From positions 1 to 9,735 of the forward strand of contig JAUSEJ010000029.1 in NCBI GenBank assembly GCA_030650265.1: a stretch of 9,735 bases of DNA, in the 5' to 3' direction. Positions within the stretch are counted from its first letter, which is position 1. The number at the start of each line of letters is the position of its first letter. The position numbers and the translations under genes were made by a program. A model generated the notes under the pieces. It searched no databases and had not been told where the DNA came from. It saw nothing but the letters and a program-made list of their open reading frames with translations. This document shows, in pieces, positions 1 to 6,693 of the stretch. Origin of the DNA: Dehalococcoidia bacterium. Lineage in GTDB: Bacteria; Chloroflexota; Dehalococcoidia; JACPQF01.

Positions 1-132
1 TATGTCGCCATAAAGAGCGGAGAAGAAAACCTTGTCAATTTTGAGCATATCTGCATATGCTTCTTCGTCGGCATGGTCGGTGATTCGTACTCGGCCCGCC
101 CGAATTGCGTGTTCGAGGTCGCTGATCAGCAT
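1..132 (-). CDS. DUF4258 domain protein, N-terminal part (cut by window edge)
   Basis: The minus-strand frame from the ATG at 130-132 stays open to the left edge and gives 44 residues. They start MLISDLEHAIRAGRVRITDH and continue with ADEEAYADML, then a V-F-F-S-x-L-x-G-D-I segment. The pattern 'I-x-x-G-R-V-R-I-T-x-H-A-x-E-x' followed by 'F-F-S-x-L-x-G-x-I' is the usual beginning of DUF4258 proteins, which are about 90 to 110 residues long. The rest, with the expected Y-P-x-x-x-x-P-x-C-L segment, lies outside the window. The ATG at 130-132 is the first in-frame ATG after a stop at 215-217. A GGAAAG stretch just upstream is a weak ribosome site. No function is proven for the family. From general knowledge, such genes often sit directly before a YgiT/MqsA-type zinc-finger HTH gene, so a toxin-antitoxin-like role is possible. 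The partner would lie left of this window and cannot be checked here. Confidence 0.68.
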   Translation of the reverse strand, partial: MLISDLEHAIRAGRVRITDHADEEAYADMLKIDKVFFSALYGDI

Positions 133-287
133 TCGGCTTTCCCATGTTAGCGCAGCTAGGCTTTGCTGACGATTGATGCCAGTCTGCAGCTTCTTGAAGA
201 AATGACCCCGAGTTCATCGTTTGATTGTCCGAAGACGGAAAAGGTTCGGGGATGCAACAATTGCCAACCCTATTCCAGCATGGTCGC

Positions 288-316
288 AGTATAACACAGC
301 CGAGAAATGGGCACAA
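288..316 (-). promoter_or_regulatory. Possible sigma70-type promoter for the DUF4258 gene
   Basis: On the minus strand, TTGTGC (311-316) and TATACT (288-293) are separated by exactly 17 bp. The -10 matches the consensus at five of six bases; the -35 matches only in its TTG. Transcription would start near 281 and leave a leader of about 150 nt before the DUF4258 ATG, which is rather long. The gap 133-387 holds nothing else that I can support as a gene. Confidence 0.35.
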
Positions 317-339
317 TCCTTGATGAGGACTTGTCGGTA

Positions 340-369
340 TTGCCAAAACACTGTCTTCCATAGGATAAT
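340..369 (+). promoter_or_regulatory. Weak candidate promoter for the SDR-ADH pair
   Basis: TTGCCA (340-345) and GATAAT (364-369) lie 18 bp apart on the plus strand. The expected start of transcription would fall at about 376, right at the AGGAG ribosome site of the SDR gene. The leader would be only about 12 nt. This is unusual but not impossible, so the call is tentative. Confidence 0.25.
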
Positions 370-375
370 ATGCAC

Positions 376-380
376 AGGAG
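376..380 (+). promoter_or_regulatory. Shine-Dalgarno site that fixes the SDR start at 388
   Basis: AGGAG at 376-380 lies 7 nt before the ATG at 388. The upstream in-frame ATG at 370 would place this site inside the gene and has no comparable site before it. Starting at 388 also gives the usual family N-terminus, where the first beta strand (M-L-I-L-V-T-G) begins at once. Confidence 0.7.
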
Positions 381-387
381 CAAAAGG

Positions 388-1839
388 ATGCTAATTCTCG
401 TTACGGGTGCTACCGGCTATGTCGGAGGCAGGCTTGTGCCTCGCCTGCTCGAAGCAGGATACCGTGTGCGTGTTCTCGTGCGCGATCCCGGTCGACTTCA
501 GGGACGTTCGTGGGCCGGCCAGGTGGAGGTTGCCCAGGGCGATGTCTTGCGACCGGAGACTCTTCCGGCGGCTCTCGCCGGGGTGAATGTGGCCTATTAT
601 CTGGTCCATAGCATGGCCATCGCGGGGGACTTTCCCCAGCGCGATCTTGTAGCCGCCCGCCATTTCAGCACTGCGGCCAAAGAGGCAGGAGTGGAGCGGA
701 TCATCTATCTTGGCGGTTTGGGTGATCCCAGCACCGGTTTGTCGAAGCACTTGCGCTCTCGCCAGGACACGGGCGCCATTCTACGAGAAGCGGGTGTACC
801 TGTGACAGAATTCCGCGCGGCTGTAATAATAGGGTCTGGCAGCGTGTCCTTCGAAATAATTCGCTATCTAACCGAGCGTTTGCCCATTATTCTCAGTCCT
901 CGCTGGGTCTTTACTCCGGCGCAACCGATTGCCATCCGGGATGTTTTGGCCTATCTGAAAGCAGCGCTTGAGGTGCCGGAGAGCGCCGGGCGAATCGTAG
1001 AGATCGGTGGAGCTGGCGTCTTGTCCTATAAAGAGATGATTCTCGGCTACGCTCACGCTCGAAAGCTTCGTCGAATTTTGCTACCTGTGCCGGCGCTTTC
1101 CTCGAGCCTCTCGGCGCGCGTATTGCATTGGCTGACCCCGATTCCGCAGAGCATAGCCTTGCCACTCATCGAGGGACTGCGAAACGAGGTGGTTGTGCGT
1201 GACAATACTGCCCGTCGCCTGTTTCCCGACATCGTGCCGATGCACTATCTGACTGCCGTACAATTGGCCTTCATCCGCCTGGAGACTGGCAGGGTGGAGA
1301 CGATTTGGAGTACCGCATTGGCCACAAGCCAGGGCGATAAAGCGCCTGTGATGCTTGCCGAGCAGGAAGGCCTCATGTTGGAGAGCCGGACTATGGTGGT
1401 CGAAGCGAGTCCACGGGCCGTTTTTCAGGTCTTTACCGGCCTTGGTGGCGACCGTGGTTGGTTCTATGGGGACTGGATGTGGCATTGGCGAGGCAGATTG
1501 GACAGAATAATTGGTGGAGTAGGCTTTCGGCGACGTCGCCGGCATCCTGACGAGATTAGCGTCGGCGAAGCACTTGACTTCTGGCGGGTGGAGGCCGTAG
1601 ACCCCGACCGGCTGCTGCGCCTACGCGCTGAGATGAGAACGCCCGGGAGGGCCTGGCTGCAATTCGAAGCGCAACCGCTCCCAAATAGCAAGACTTCGTT
1701 GACTCAGACGGCCTTTTTCTTCCCTACGGGCCTGAGCGGGCTTCTCTACTGGTACCTGCTTTACCCGGTGCACAAAGTGATATTCTCAGGCCTGATCCAG
1801 TCGATTGCCCGAAGGGCGGAATCAGCGTCTAAAACCTAG
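388..1839 (+). CDS. YbjT-like NAD(P)-binding SDR protein with C-terminal DUF2867 domain
   Basis: The product is 483 residues. Residues 1-13 form a Rossmann beta strand and glycine loop, T-G-A-T-G-Y-V-G (G7, G10, G13), typical of atypical or extended SDR/NmrA-like proteins. R32 at the end of the second strand would fit NADP(H). The classical catalytic Y-x-x-x-K is not evident; the equivalent region reads YLGGLGDPSTGLSKHLRSRQ. This suggests an atypical member that may bind the cofactor without standard SDR catalysis. From about residue 332 to 475 comes a DUF2867-like domain, with features such as A-V-F-x-V-F, G-W-F-Y-G-D-W-M-W and W-R-V-E-A, and an aromatic hydrophobic end (G-L-L-Y-W-Y). Length and domain order match E. 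coli YbjT (about 476 residues), whose substrate is not established. The gene probably forms an operon with the dehydrogenase 37 bp downstream. Confidence 0.88.
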   Translation: MLILVTGATGYVGGRLVPRLLEAGYRVRVLVRDPGRLQGRSWAGQVEVAQGDVLRPETLPAALAGVNVAYYLVHSMAIAGDFPQRDLVAARHFSTAAKEAGVERIIYLGGLGDPSTGLSKHLRSRQDTGAILREAGVPVTEFRAAVIIGSGSVSFEIIRYLTERLPIILSPRWVFTPAQPIAIRDVLAYLKAALEVPESAGRIVEIGGAGVLSYKEMILGYAHARKLRRILLPVPALSSSLSARVLHWLTPIPQSIALPLIEGLRNEVVVRDNTARRLFPDIVPMHYLTAVQLAFIRLETGRVETIWSTALATSQGDKAPVMLAEQEGLMLESRTMVVEASPRAVFQVFTGLGGDRGWFYGDWMWHWRGRLDRIIGGVGFRRRRRHPDEISVGEALDFWRVEAVDPDRLLRLRAEMRTPGRAWLQFEAQPLPNSKTSLTQTAFFFPTGLSGLLYWYLLYPVHKVIFSGLIQSIARRAESASKT

Positions 1840-1876
1840 TGTGCGAGCATAGGTAGTATTTGCAGGTAGCATCACG

Positions 1877-2827
1877 ATGAAAGCGCTTGTCTTCGACGGC
1901 GATCTGAAACTAGTGACAGATTATCCCAAACCAGGGCCTGCGCCTGACGAGGCTCTGGTTAGAGTGACCATGGCCGGGATTTGTAACACGGACTTGGAGA
2001 TCACCAGGGGATACATGGGTTTCAAGGGCGTTCTGGGGCACGAGTTCGTGGGAGTGGTCGAGAAGTCCCCGGGGTCCGCACTGGTTGGCCAACGCGTTGT
2101 CGGCGAAATCAACCTCGGCTGTGGCATCTGCTTCTACTGCGCCAGCGGCCTCTCTAATCACTGCCCGAATCGAACCGTTCTCGGCATCCTAAACCGTGAC
2201 GGCTCTATGGCCGACTATGTCACTCTGCCCATTGAGAATCTCCATCCCGTTCCCGATACAGTAACAGACGAAGAAGCAGTATTCAGCGAACCCCTTGCCG
2301 CGGCTTTTGCGATTCCTCAACAGATTGATATCGGTCCAGCCGCTTCTGTCCTTGTTCTGGGAGATGGCAAGCTTGGCCTCCTCGTAGCGCAGGTTCTCGC
2401 CAGGCTAAGCCGCAACGTCAAGGCCATAGGCCGGCACCGCGACAAGTTGGCTATTCTTTCCAGGCGTGGCATTGACACCTTTCTTGCTGACGAGGCTCCG
2501 CCGGAGCGGGCAGATATAGTGGTAGATTGCACCGGGTCGCCGGCTGGTCTCGAGGCAGCCATGCGGCTGACAAAGCCAAGGGGCATACTTGTTCTCAAGA
2601 GCACAGTGGCTACCGGGGCGAGTCTGAATCTTGCTCCGCTTGTCGTCGACGAGATCACACTGGTTGGTTCTCGCTGTGGTCCTTTTGCCCCTGCCTTAGC
2701 CGCGCTGGCGGACAGGTCGGTCGACGTCCGTTCCCTGATCTCAAACGTCTTCTCCATTGACGACGGTCTGCGAGCCTTCCAGCAAGCGGCCCAAAAGGGA
2801 ACGCTAAAGGTTCTCATCACGCTTTAG
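1877..2827 (+). CDS. Zinc-dependent alcohol dehydrogenase (medium-chain MDR family)
   Basis: The product is 316 residues, a predicted cytoplasmic NAD(P)-dependent dehydrogenase. The GroES-like catalytic domain comes first. Probable catalytic zinc ligands are C36 (in G-I-C-N-T-D), H55 (in G-H-E) and E138 (in S-E-P-L-A). The structural zinc lobe is complete: C82, C85, C88 and C96 in a C-x2-C-x2-C-x7-C pattern. The Rossmann domain follows with G-D-G-K-L-G at 162-167. R186-H187 after the second strand might accept NADP, but this is uncertain. At 316 residues it is shorter than the usual 340 to 370, with a compact C-terminus, but motifs are intact and I see no frameshift. The 'K-G-Y-M-G-F-K/R-G-V-L-G-H-E-F-V-G' type N-terminus marks a short ADH subgroup of unknown substrate. 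The ribosome site before the ATG at 1877 is weak (AGGT), consistent with translation as the second gene of an operon. Confidence 0.9.
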   Translation: MKALVFDGDLKLVTDYPKPGPAPDEALVRVTMAGICNTDLEITRGYMGFKGVLGHEFVGVVEKSPGSALVGQRVVGEINLGCGICFYCASGLSNHCPNRTVLGILNRDGSMADYVTLPIENLHPVPDTVTDEEAVFSEPLAAAFAIPQQIDIGPAASVLVLGDGKLGLLVAQVLARLSRNVKAIGRHRDKLAILSRRGIDTFLADEAPPERADIVVDCTGSPAGLEAAMRLTKPRGILVLKSTVATGASLNLAPLVVDEITLVGSRCGPFAPALAALADRSVDVRSLISNVFSIDDGLRAFQQAAQKGTLKVLITL

Positions 2828-3028
2828 CTCTTCGGCGGAAAGCCAGATCTTCTCCTTGAGATGACGTCAACTTCACCCATACACTGCTAATCCTAAGTCC
2901 GCCTGGTCATAGAATTTGCGCGACCTGGTAGCGCTATGGGCCCGTCTTTAGTCCAGCTAGAGGGGGGTCCGAGTAGAGCGTCGAGGAGGGTCTCCAACGC
3001 TTCCGGCCTGGGGCGCAACCTCTATTCC
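2828..3028. other. Convergent intergenic region without a gene
   Basis: This stretch of about 200 bp separates the stop codons of the plus-strand dehydrogenase and the minus-strand lipid kinase. I find no open frame with family character, no tRNA-like cloverleaf and no T-tract terminator on either strand. Its only clear structure is the compound hairpin at 2976-3002. Confidence 0.6.
2976..3002 (-). terminator. Compound hairpin after the lipid kinase, possible 3' end structure
   Basis: An outer stem AGCGT (2977-2981) with ACGCT (2997-3001) encloses an inner stem GGAG (2985-2988) with CTCC (2992-2995) and a 3-nt loop. A G-T pair can extend the outer stem. It begins about 27 nt beyond the kinase stop codon on the minus strand. 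No T-run follows on either strand, so it is not a standard intrinsic terminator. It may be a processing or stability element, or chance. Confidence 0.28.
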
Positions 3029-3901
3029 CTATTTTGGCAGGACCACTTTCAGCGAGCGGGGAAGCATTTTGAGGTGCACCGGAGTCTCGCCAATTACGTC
3101 GCCATCGGTTTGCACGGGCAGGGGCTTTTCCGAACGCAGAGTTACAGACCTGGCCCTGTACGATTCGACCTCGGGTGATGTTCGGTGGCGACGGAGGGCA
3201 AGGGCCAACAGGTGTCGCAGCTTCGTAAAAGTTCCACTTCCCGCAAATATCAGTACCTCGAAAAGACCGTCATCGGGCTCGGCATCGCGCGATAGCTCGA
3301 AGACGGCATAGCGCTTGATATTGGACACGACAACCAGTAGGACCCTCCGATTGAACTTCTTGTCGTCCACAATCAGTTCCACTCGCCTCCCCTCAAACTT
3401 GAACAGGGTGAGGAAAATCGAAGCAAAGAAGGCCGGGATACCGTAGCGACGCTTGGACTTTGGTTTGACATTGAGCAATACCTGGGCATCGAAACCGACT
3501 CCCGCCCAGAGGAGAAAATAGCGATCGCCGCAAGTGCCAACATCGAGTAGCCTGGTCTTGCCAGTGGCCAAAGCCTTGACCGCCTCCAGAGGGCTCGACG
3601 GAATGCCCATTTCGCGGGCAAAGACGTTGGTGGTACCCGTGGGGATAACCCCCAAGGCGACGTCTGTCCCGGGAAGTGCCTGGATGATTTCGTTGATCGT
3701 GCCGTCGCCACCACAGGCCACTACCAACTGGCAGCCTTCCGCTACCGCCTTGCGGGCCAACTCCGTCCCCTTGTGCCTGGCATCCGTTTCGAAGACGGCT
3801 ACGTCCCAGTCGAGCCCTCGAAGCAAGTCGATTGCCTTGTGAATATCGGGCCGCCATAAAGCTTGACCGGCCGCAGGGTTGACGATGACGCAGACCTTCA
3901 C
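3029..3901 (-). CDS. Diacylglycerol/lipid kinase, YegS/BmrU family
   Basis: The 290-residue product belongs to the diacylglycerol kinase catalytic-domain family, which phosphorylates lipid hydroxyls with a nucleoside triphosphate at the inner membrane surface. Visible motifs are V-N-P-A-A-G at 7-12, the nucleotide-binding G-G-D-G-T at 64-68, P-T-G-T-T-N at 87-92, G-x-G-x-D at 134-138, and D-G-D (266-268) before G-E-T-P near the C-terminus. In many relatives that last motif is D-G-E; Asp is a conservative variant. I chose the GTG at 3901 because GAGGT (3909-3913) lies 7 nt upstream and the protein then begins M-K-V-C-V-I-V-N-P, the family's usual start. ATG 3937 and the farther ATG 3997, which would overlap MFS-A, are less likely. 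It is the last gene of the leftward cluster, 70 bp after MFS-A. The exact lipid substrate cannot be assigned. Confidence 0.9.
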   Translation of the reverse strand: MKVCVIVNPAAGQALWRPDIHKAIDLLRGLDWDVAVFETDARHKGTELARKAVAEGCQLVVACGGDGTINEIIQALPGTDVALGVIPTGTTNVFAREMGIPSSPLEAVKALATGKTRLLDVGTCGDRYFLLWAGVGFDAQVLLNVKPKSKRRYGIPAFFASIFLTLFKFEGRRVELIVDDKKFNRRVLLVVVSNIKRYAVFELSRDAEPDDGLFEVLIFAGSGTFTKLRHLLALALRRHRTSPEVESYRARSVTLRSEKPLPVQTDGDVIGETPVHLKMLPRSLKVVLPK

Positions 3902-3908
3902 TGTTGCG

Positions 3909-3913
3909 ACCTC
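3909..3913 (-). promoter_or_regulatory. Shine-Dalgarno site that supports the GTG start of the lipid kinase
   Basis: Minus-strand GAGGT at 3909-3913 is followed by 7 nt and then GTG at 3901-3899. The alternative ATG at 3937 has only GGAG about 11 nt away. This site favours the short form, which starts directly at the first beta strand of the kinase fold. Confidence 0.6.
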
Positions 3914-3971
3914 AGCTACTCTTTGAGATTGCCTCATTGGGCAGGCTACTCCGGGATGCGCAACCAGTATA

Positions 3972-5240
3972 TCATAATTGCCTGAGCCTCGGCACAAAGA
4001 TGAGGACCGATAGAGAGAAGATCACGACGACCGTGCCACCGATTATCAAGGAGGCCGGCGCACCCAGCGTGCTGGCAATCGCTCCGGCCTGCAAGTTACC
4101 CAGCGGGAGCATGCCGCTAAAAGCAAGCATGTAGAAACCCATCACGCGGCCGCGAAACTCGTTGGGGACGATAGCCTGTACGAGGGTGTTGACCAGGGCA
4201 GCATACGTAGCGGAGGTGCCACCCACGACAACAAGGATCAATAATGAGGGGTAAAATCCGGGGCTGACGGCAAAGACTATCAGCTGCACGCCGAAGACCA
4301 TCGCCATAACGAGCATCAAGAAGCCTTTTCGCCGGAAATCGCCCAGGGCTGCCACCAACAACGCGCCGGCCAAGGAGCCGATCCCGGCAGCGGTAAGCAA
4401 ATAGCCCAGACCGATCGGGCCGACATTAAGGATGTCTTTAGCGAATATCGGCATGAGAATCTGGTATTGCCAGCCGAAAATGGCGGGTATGGCCTCCATG
4501 GCAATTAGGGCGGACAGAGTCCTGTTGTGGATGACGTAAATCAGCCCCTCTTTGAAACTCTGCCAAATAGTCGTCGTGACGATGCCGGAAGGCGTGCTCT
4601 GGACGGTGATCAGCATTAGGGCGCCGACCATTACGGCAAAGGCAAGGCCGGAACCGTAAAAGCATCCGGCAGCGCCGACTGAGGCTAGCAGACCGCCGGC
4701 GATTGAAGGGCCGAGGATCCTCGTTGACTGGTTAGTTGCAGAATGAAGCGCAATGGCATTCATGAGGCTCCCCCTGCTGACGAGTTGTGGTATGAAGGCC
4801 TGTCGGGTTGGACCGAAGAACGCTGCCATCGTGCCAAAGATCAAACCACAGGCGAAGACTTGCCAGACTGCTACCAGTCCAGTAAGGATTAGAGTTGCCA
4901 GGCTTACCATGGACAACATGCTGATTACGTAAGTGGCGATGAGAAGCTTACATCGGTCCACTCGATCGGCGATCACTCCGGTTAGCGGCGAGAGCAGGAG
5001 TATCGGCAGCGTTATGGAGGTGCCGATTGCTCCGAGGAGGAAAGGGCTGTTGGTGAGATCGTAGACGAGCCAGCCCTGAGTCATCGTCACTATCCCGGCA
5101 GCGGATTGGGAGAAGAAATGGCCAAACATTAACAGAAGGAAGTTTCGATGCCGTAGGGATCGGAACATCCCGGTTGGTTCCGTCCGCTGGATGGCTGACT
5201 CTGAGACGGTGTTGCTCGCTTTGGGTTCCACCATGAACAT
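3972..5240 (-). CDS. MFS transporter A (MFS_3/EntS-like exporter)
   Basis: The product is 422 residues, an inner-membrane 12-helix major facilitator that probably exports a small molecule by proton antiport. A hydrophilic N-terminus of about 25 residues precedes the family signature F-R-S-L-R-H-R-N-F, then T-Q-G-W-L-V-Y-D-L-T. Motif A lies between helices 2 and 3: G-V-I-A-D-R-V-D-R-C-K at about 88-98. In the second half are an M-E-A-I-P-A-I-F-G-W-Q-Y-Q helix and the loop V-P-N-E-F-R-G-R-V-M. It ends V-P-R-L-R-Q-L, exactly as in MFS-C. By hand count it is 54/81 identical to MFS-C over an ungapped block beginning E-G-L, against 37 to 40 of 81 for B and D. The frame opens with TTG at 5249, but ATG at 5240 or 5234 behind AGGATTGAGG is a better start. 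The gap to MFS-B is 36 bp. The substrate is unknown. Confidence 0.9.
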   Translation of the reverse strand: MFMVEPKASNTVSESAIQRTEPTGMFRSLRHRNFLLLMFGHFFSQSAAGIVTMTQGWLVYDLTNSPFLLGAIGTSITLPILLLSPLTGVIADRVDRCKLLIATYVISMLSMVSLATLILTGLVAVWQVFACGLIFGTMAAFFGPTRQAFIPQLVSRGSLMNAIALHSATNQSTRILGPSIAGGLLASVGAAGCFYGSGLAFAVMVGALMLITVQSTPSGIVTTTIWQSFKEGLIYVIHNRTLSALIAMEAIPAIFGWQYQILMPIFAKDILNVGPIGLGYLLTAAGIGSLAGALLVAALGDFRRKGFLMLVMAMVFGVQLIVFAVSPGFYPSLLILVVVGGTSATYAALVNTLVQAIVPNEFRGRVMGFYMLAFSGMLPLGNLQAGAIASTLGAPASLIIGGTVVVIFSLSVLIFVPRLRQL

Positions 5241-5276
5241 GAACCTCAATCCTGGCCGGAGGGGTAGCGGTCGGGT

Positions 5277-6578
5277 TCAGTCAAGCCTGCGAACTCCCTG
5301 CGACAGGAATGCCAAAGACACTGCCGAGAGCAATACTACGCCGCCACTCAAGGTCACGGCTAAACTGGCGCCGGCAATGCTGGCAATGCCCCCAATCAAG
5401 AGGCTACCGATCGGCATCAAGCCAAAAGTCAACATCATGACGCTCATTACCCGTCCCCGGAGCTCGTTAGGTACCACCATTTGGATAATAGTGTTGTTCA
5501 TCGACATGGCCGTTACGCTGACAGCGCCGATGAGAAACTGCATTACCAGGGCGACGGTGAAAGAGGGCGAAATAGCGAAGAGGATGAGGCCGGCGCCGAG
5601 GCCGGCGCCACTGGCAAACATGACAAAGCCCTTCCGTCGTACGTTGCCCAGTGAGGCAATTGCCAGGGAACAGCATAGGGCGCCGCCACCCGCCGCGGCC
5701 ATAAGAAAGCCGAGTCCTTCTGCTCCTACAAAATACACGTCGCGCGCAAATACCGGCAAGATCAGTTGATAGGAAAGCCCGAAGATGACGACAATAGCCC
5801 CAAAGGACAGCGAGATCAGCACCAATTCGTTCTTTCGGATATACCGGAGACCCTCTGCAATATTCGACCAAACGCTCTGTCCGTTGGGCTGACCGACTGC
5901 TCCTCTGGAGGGTATGAGTAGGAGAGTAAACACGATCACGATACCGGTGGCGCCGCTTAGAAAGTAAGCCCCGGCTACTCCCGCGCTGGCAATCAACAAG
6001 CCGCCAAGAGAGGGACCGATCACGCGCGTGAGATTCAAGCCCGCCGAATTGAGGGCTATAGCGTTTACTAACTCGCGCCGTTGGACAAGATCTGACATAT
6101 ATGCCTGTCGTGCTGGCATGACAAAGGCTGCTAGACCTCCGATGATGGCGGACAGACCGATGAGGTGCCAAATTTCGATGGCCCCAGTCGCGGCAAGATA
6201 GCCGATGCCCAGGGCGGGCAAGGCCATCAGGCCCTGAGCTACCACAAGGAGATTTCGCCGGTCCAGGCGATCGGCAACTACACCGCCAAACAATGACAGG
6301 AAGAGTATGGGCGCCGACGAAATCGCTCCGACAAGGCCCAGGTAGAATGGGCTATCGGTCAGGTCCAGTACCAGCCAGCCCTGAGCTACCTGCTGCATTT
6401 GCATGCCCAAAAAAGAAGCCATGCCCCCAATCCAGTAAAAAAGAAAATCGCGGTTACGCAGGGAGGCGAATGGGACGCCGCTACGGTCATGCTGAGCCTG
6501 TTCATTATCAACCACATTATCAACCACATTCGCCACTGGTCGAATTATCCTTTCAACGCTCTTAGACAACACAGACAT
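5277..6578 (-). CDS. MFS transporter B (MFS_3/EntS-like exporter)
   Basis: The product is 433 residues, a 12-helix major facilitator with the same layout as its neighbours. Residues 37-45 (P-F-A-S-L-R-N-R-D) start the conserved part, followed by Q-V-A-Q-G-W-L-V-L-D-L-T and motif A G-G-V-V-A-D-R-L-D-R-R at 98-108. The second half carries N-N-T-I-I-Q-M-V-V-P-N-E-L-R-G-R-V-M-S. The hydrophilic N-terminus is longer than in A or C (about 35 residues) and contains a tandem N-V-V-D-N-V-V-D-N encoded by an exact 12-bp repeat. The ATG at 6578 has no good ribosome site, so a downstream GTG within the first 25 codons may be the true start. It lies 115 bp after the MerR stop and 36 bp before MFS-A, probably in one transcript. 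The substrate is unknown; efflux is inferred from the family. Confidence 0.88.
   Translation of the reverse strand: MSVLSKSVERIIRPVANVVDNVVDNEQAQHDRSGVPFASLRNRDFLFYWIGGMASFLGMQMQQVAQGWLVLDLTDSPFYLGLVGAISSAPILFLSLFGGVVADRLDRRNLLVVAQGLMALPALGIGYLAATGAIEIWHLIGLSAIIGGLAAFVMPARQAYMSDLVQRRELVNAIALNSAGLNLTRVIGPSLGGLLIASAGVAGAYFLSGATGIVIVFTLLLIPSRGAVGQPNGQSVWSNIAEGLRYIRKNELVLISLSFGAIVVIFGLSYQLILPVFARDVYFVGAEGLGFLMAAAGGGALCCSLAIASLGNVRRKGFVMFASGAGLGAGLILFAISPSFTVALVMQFLIGAVSVTAMSMNNTIIQMVVPNELRGRVMSVMMLTFGLMPIGSLLIGGIASIAGASLAVTLSGGVVLLSAVSLAFLSQGVRRLD
6504..6530. repeat. 12-bp tandem duplication in the MFS-B N-terminal coding region
   Basis: The 12-mer ATTATCAACCAC occurs at 6504-6515 and again at 6516-6527, followed by ATT (6528-6530). 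On the coding strand this gives N-V-V-D-N-V-V-D-N. It keeps the reading frame and lies in a non-conserved cytoplasmic tail, so it is probably a neutral slippage product. Confidence 0.9.
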
Positions 6579-6693
6579 TTCAGCCGGGACAAGGAGGATG
6601 TGAACTCAGCCACTGATAGACCAGGAGTAACCTGTCCTCGATAGGCCCTGAGAGGAGATTAGAAAAGGCCGGCGGCATTTCTGGGGGAGTCCT
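6579..6693 (-). other. MerR to MFS-B intergenic spacer
   Basis: This 115-bp gap is the largest inside the leftward cluster. I found no convincing -35/-10 pair and no copy of the palindrome seen before merR. An imperfect inverted repeat is present, CAGG-TTACT-CCTG on the minus strand with one bulge further out. Read-through from the merR promoter is the simplest explanation for expression of MFS-B, but an unrecognised promoter here is possible. Confidence 0.45.

Noticed and set aside
35..361. 108-residue minus-strand frame at the left edge
   Set aside because: It overlaps the DUF4258 reading frame on the same strand but in another phase. Its product is low in hydrophobic periodicity and ends in an R/P/S-rich tail typical of a shadow frame. 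The DUF4258 frame has recognisable family motifs.
391..1691. Minus-strand open frames inside the SDR gene (391-750, 868-1056, 911-1165, 1081-1545, 1464-1691)
   Set aside because: They lie antisense to a clear, motif-bearing gene, have no family character and no ribosome sites. They arise from GC-biased third positions.
2317..2820. 167-residue minus-strand frame inside the dehydrogenase
   Set aside because: It is fully antisense to the zinc-binding and Rossmann regions of a confident gene; its S/R/A-rich composition is that of a shadow frame.
2936..3178. 80-residue plus-strand frame reaching from the intergenic region into the kinase gene
   Set aside because: Half of it is antisense to the kinase C-terminus. 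It has no convincing ribosome site and no recognisable motif.
5191..5769. 192-residue plus-strand frame across the MFS-B/MFS-A junction
   Set aside because: It is antisense to two confident transporters; its P/R/T-rich, helix-poor product is characteristic of an antisense frame.
6591..6644. Perfect AAGGAGG on the plus strand at 6591-6597 next to ATG/GTG codons
   Set aside because: The ATG at 6598 is followed directly by TGA. The GTG at 6600 opens a frame of only about 14 codons, with no spacing from the site. It is probably a chance match.
6660..6690. GCCGCCGGC followed by CTTTTCT after the merR stop as an intrinsic terminator
   Set aside because: The only stem available is about 4 bp with a one-base loop, which cannot form, and the T-run is short and interrupted.
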